A stretch of 8,146 nucleotides of DNA from Anaerolinea thermophila. GTDB taxonomy: Bacteria; Chloroflexota; Anaerolineae; Anaerolineales; Villigracilaceae. The notes under the pieces were generated by a model. That model was not told where the DNA came from. It searched no databases and was given only the letters and a program-made list of their open reading frames with translations. Of this stretch, positions 7,113 to 8,146 are shown piece after piece; positions within the stretch are counted from its first letter, which is position 1; every line of letters begins with the position of its first letter. The stretch lies in contig DZBA01000074.1 of the NCBI GenBank assembly GCA_022729775.1, forward strand, positions 4,201 through 12,346, read 5' to 3'. Made by a program: the position numbers and the translations under genes.

Positions 7113-8027
7113 TTACCGCGCCTCGACAAATACCTCCACCGCGTCTATTGCGGATGCGAGACTGGAGATTTCAAACGCAAAGTTGATTCCCGCCCCCGGC
7201 TGAATCGCGCCGCCCTCCCAACGTTTGACGCCGACGACAATCCCATCTTTATCATACGCCACAGCCGCGACTCTTGCGCGAGTCGCGGCTTTTGATTCCG
7301 CGGGCAAAGCCACCCCTCCGCTGATGTGAGCCGTGTAGCCGTCCCAGTTAATTTGGGTAACGACATTCGTTAATTTTGCGGGCAGGTAACGCCCATCATT
7401 GGGGCTGGATGCAAGCGCGCTCAATAATTGCGCCTGCGGGTTTACGTGGACAACGACGTCCCTAAAAAAGATGGAAACGGGCAAAGATGAATTTGGCGGA
7501 ACCACATCCAAAGGCGTGAAGGCAGTTTGGCTTGCGAGAATATTTCCGCTTTCATCGAGCAAGTTGATTTGCGCGGAGACGTTTTCCAACATATCGGGCG
7601 TGATGTTGCGGATCAACGCAAAACACCATACGCCGGAATCTATCGAAGGGTGGCAAACGATTTGGGTCACAGGAACAGGCGCGGGGGTTAGCGTAGATGC
7701 GGCAGCGGAGGCGGAAGGGTCAGGGATGAGCAGAGTCGCGCCAACGGGCATCGCATTGGGGCTGACGCCGGGGTTTGCCGCTTGCAATTCATCCTGCGAA
7801 ATTTTGAAGCGTTCGGCGAGTTGGCTAAATGTATCGCCCGATTGAATGGCGTATACAAATGGCGTGCTGGTGGGGACTGGCGTTTCGAGAATCACAATCA
7901 CGTTCGGCGCGGGCGTCAAGCTGGGCGTAGCGGTAAGGTATGCGATGAGCGCGGATGGATTCCCCGGCAAAGACGGCGAAGCGCAGGCTGTGATTAACAA
8001 AAGCGCAAGAAGTGATATGTAACGCAT
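7113..8027 (-). CDS. LysM-domain lipoprotein
   Basis: Surface lipoprotein of 304 residues. A short signal peptide ends in the lipobox ITAC with Cys15 as the lipid-modified residue. A Thr/Pro-rich spacer (about 30-56) leads to one LysM domain (57-103: YAIQSGDTFSQLAERF, then ANPGV and GATLLIP), a fold that binds peptidoglycan-type glycans. A second low-complexity linker (104-122) is followed by a beta-rich region with Cys125 and Cys135 (a possible disulfide) and a stretch at about 141-200 (LENVSAQINLLDESGNIL, PPNSSLPVSIFF) that resembles FxLYD-type domains, an assignment I hold loosely. The rest (200-304) repeats a similar pattern and may be a second such unit. No Shine-Dalgarno sequence precedes the ATG; a TATAAT box six bases upstream suggests a leaderless message. 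It converges on the glycosyltransferase gene with four bases between stops. Confidence 0.92.
   Translation of the reverse strand: MRYISLLALLLITACASPSLPGNPSALIAYLTATPSLTPAPNVIVILETPVPTSTPFVYAIQSGDTFSQLAERFKISQDELQAANPGVSPNAMPVGATLLIPDPSASAAASTLTPAPVPVTQIVCHPSIDSGVWCFALIRNITPDMLENVSAQINLLDESGNILASQTAFTPLDVVPPNSSLPVSIFFRDVVVHVNPQAQLLSALASSPNDGRYLPAKLTNVVTQINWDGYTAHISGGVALPAESKAATRARVAAVAYDKDGIVVGVKRWEGGAIQPGAGINFAFEISSLASAIDAVEVFVEAR
7263..7293 (+). terminator. Intrinsic terminator of the plus-strand set, inside the convergent gene
   Basis: AGCCGCGACTC (7263-7273) and GAGTCGCGGCT (7280-7290) form a perfect 11-base-pair stem with the six-base loop TTGCGC. On the plus strand the stem ends in T and runs into TTT (7291-7293), then GATT. 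It is the strongest hairpin noticed in the window and lies about 155 bases beyond the glycosyltransferase stop codon. In the opposite direction the sequence codes for KAATRARVAAVA of the LysM lipoprotein. The T-tract is short, so termination may be incomplete. Confidence 0.6.
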
Positions 8028-8033
8028 TTGGTG

Positions 8034-8039
8034 ATTATA
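8034..8039 (-). promoter_or_regulatory. -10 box for the LysM lipoprotein gene, probably leaderless
   Basis: A perfect TATAAT on the minus strand ends six bases before the ATG at 8027. The usual start point would be the A of that ATG, and no Shine-Dalgarno sequence is present (the bases before ATG read CACCAA). This combination fits a leaderless message. No clear -35 box lies at 16-18 bases; the region further upstream is taken up by the hairpin motif at 8061-8083. Confidence 0.45.
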
Positions 8040-8060
8040 ATATCGGACATATCTTTAGTA

Positions 8061-8083
8061 CGGAATCCGCAAGCGGCACTTGC
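8061..8083 (-). repeat. Hairpin motif, copy 2, upstream of the lipoprotein gene
   Basis: Read on the minus strand this is GCAAGT, a four-base loop GCCG, CTTGCGGA, one variable base, then TCCG. It has the same order and orientation relative to the following gene as the copy at 2574-2596. The arms GCAAG (8083-8079) and CTTGC (8073-8069) pair over five bases, and the end contains a second small palindrome, CGGAATCCG (8061-8069). It ends 33 bases before the lipoprotein ATG. Two copies in 8 kb, both just upstream of genes for exported proteins, point to a dispersed element. Confidence 0.6.
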
Positions 8084-8118
8084 AAAATATCAGGCTCTCT
8101 GGGAATTGCCGTGATGCT

Positions 8119-8142
8119 CGGCTGGATTGCCAAATCCAGCCG
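8119..8142. repeat. Perfect 10-bp hairpin near the right edge
   Basis: CGGCTGGATT (8119-8128) and AATCCAGCCG (8133-8142) pair perfectly around the loop GCCA. Outside a small mismatch, ATG (8114-8116) and CAT (8144-8146) could extend the stem, but the window ends there. No T-tract follows on either strand within view, so an ordinary terminator is not supported. With the motif at 8061-8083 it makes the gene-free stretch 8028-8146 rich in dyads. It may be part of a repeat element or the end of a flanking structure outside the window. Confidence 0.6.
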
Positions 8143-8146
8143 TCAT

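Noticed and set aside
7399..7845. Open frame of 148 codons on the plus strand
   Set aside because: It is antisense to the LysM lipoprotein gene, lacks a convincing ribosome binding site and shows no domain.
8042..8146. Partial coding region at the right edge (an open plus frame, and short open minus frames ending at 8092-8090 and near the palindrome)
   Set aside because: The frames are short, have no recognisable protein character and cross several dyads, so a gene cannot be claimed.
1..8146. CRISPR array, transposase, phage or defence genes
   Set aside because: No spaced direct repeats of 24-37 bases, no transposase motifs and no nuclease, reverse transcriptase or toxin-like genes were seen.

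Overview
The window looks like a piece of a Chloroflexota chromosome, most likely class Anaerolineae. This rests on gene content and style: medium GC rich in CGCG words, secreted proteins with Thr/Pro-rich linkers, a LysM lipoprotein, a peptidase-MA-like metalloprotease and GT-C membrane proteins. It is an inference from protein style; no marker gene here proves it.

Layout. Bases 1-33 hold the first 11 codons of a minus-strand gene that runs off the left edge. A 42-bp run of six in-phase heptamers (49-90) separates it from guaA (GMP synthase, 102-1652, minus). An 82-bp divergent spacer with a TTGACA box and a nested dyad followed by a T-tract lies between guaA and a plus-strand gene set. That set is an unknown three-helix membrane protein (1735-2544), a membrane-anchored gluzincin metalloprotease (2621-4018), an OppA-like peptide-binding protein (4002-5594) and a GT-C glycosyltransferase (5591-7108). 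The last three overlap (17 bp, then 4 bp) and should be translated together. A LysM lipoprotein gene (7113-8027, minus) converges on the set with 4 bp between stop codons. The best terminator for the plus-strand set lies inside that convergent gene (7263-7293). The right end (8028-8146) has no convincing gene but is full of dyads.

How the genes may work together. The protease carries HExxH plus a downstream Glu and one C-terminal helix, so its catalytic part should sit outside the membrane. The binding protein keeps the OppA ligand-aspartate motif and both cysteines of the OppA disulfide, but it has no lipobox and no permease or ATPase gene beside it. A surface protease producing peptides, a peptide-binding protein and a surface glycosyltransferase would make a plausible cell-envelope module, but that is a hypothesis from gene order. 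guaA is housekeeping.

The most unusual non-coding signal is a 23-nt hairpin motif found twice in the same orientation, just upstream of two genes for exported proteins (2574-2596 plus; 8061-8083 minus). It may be a dispersed intergenic repeat or a shared leader element. No defence system, CRISPR array, transposase or RNA gene was seen.
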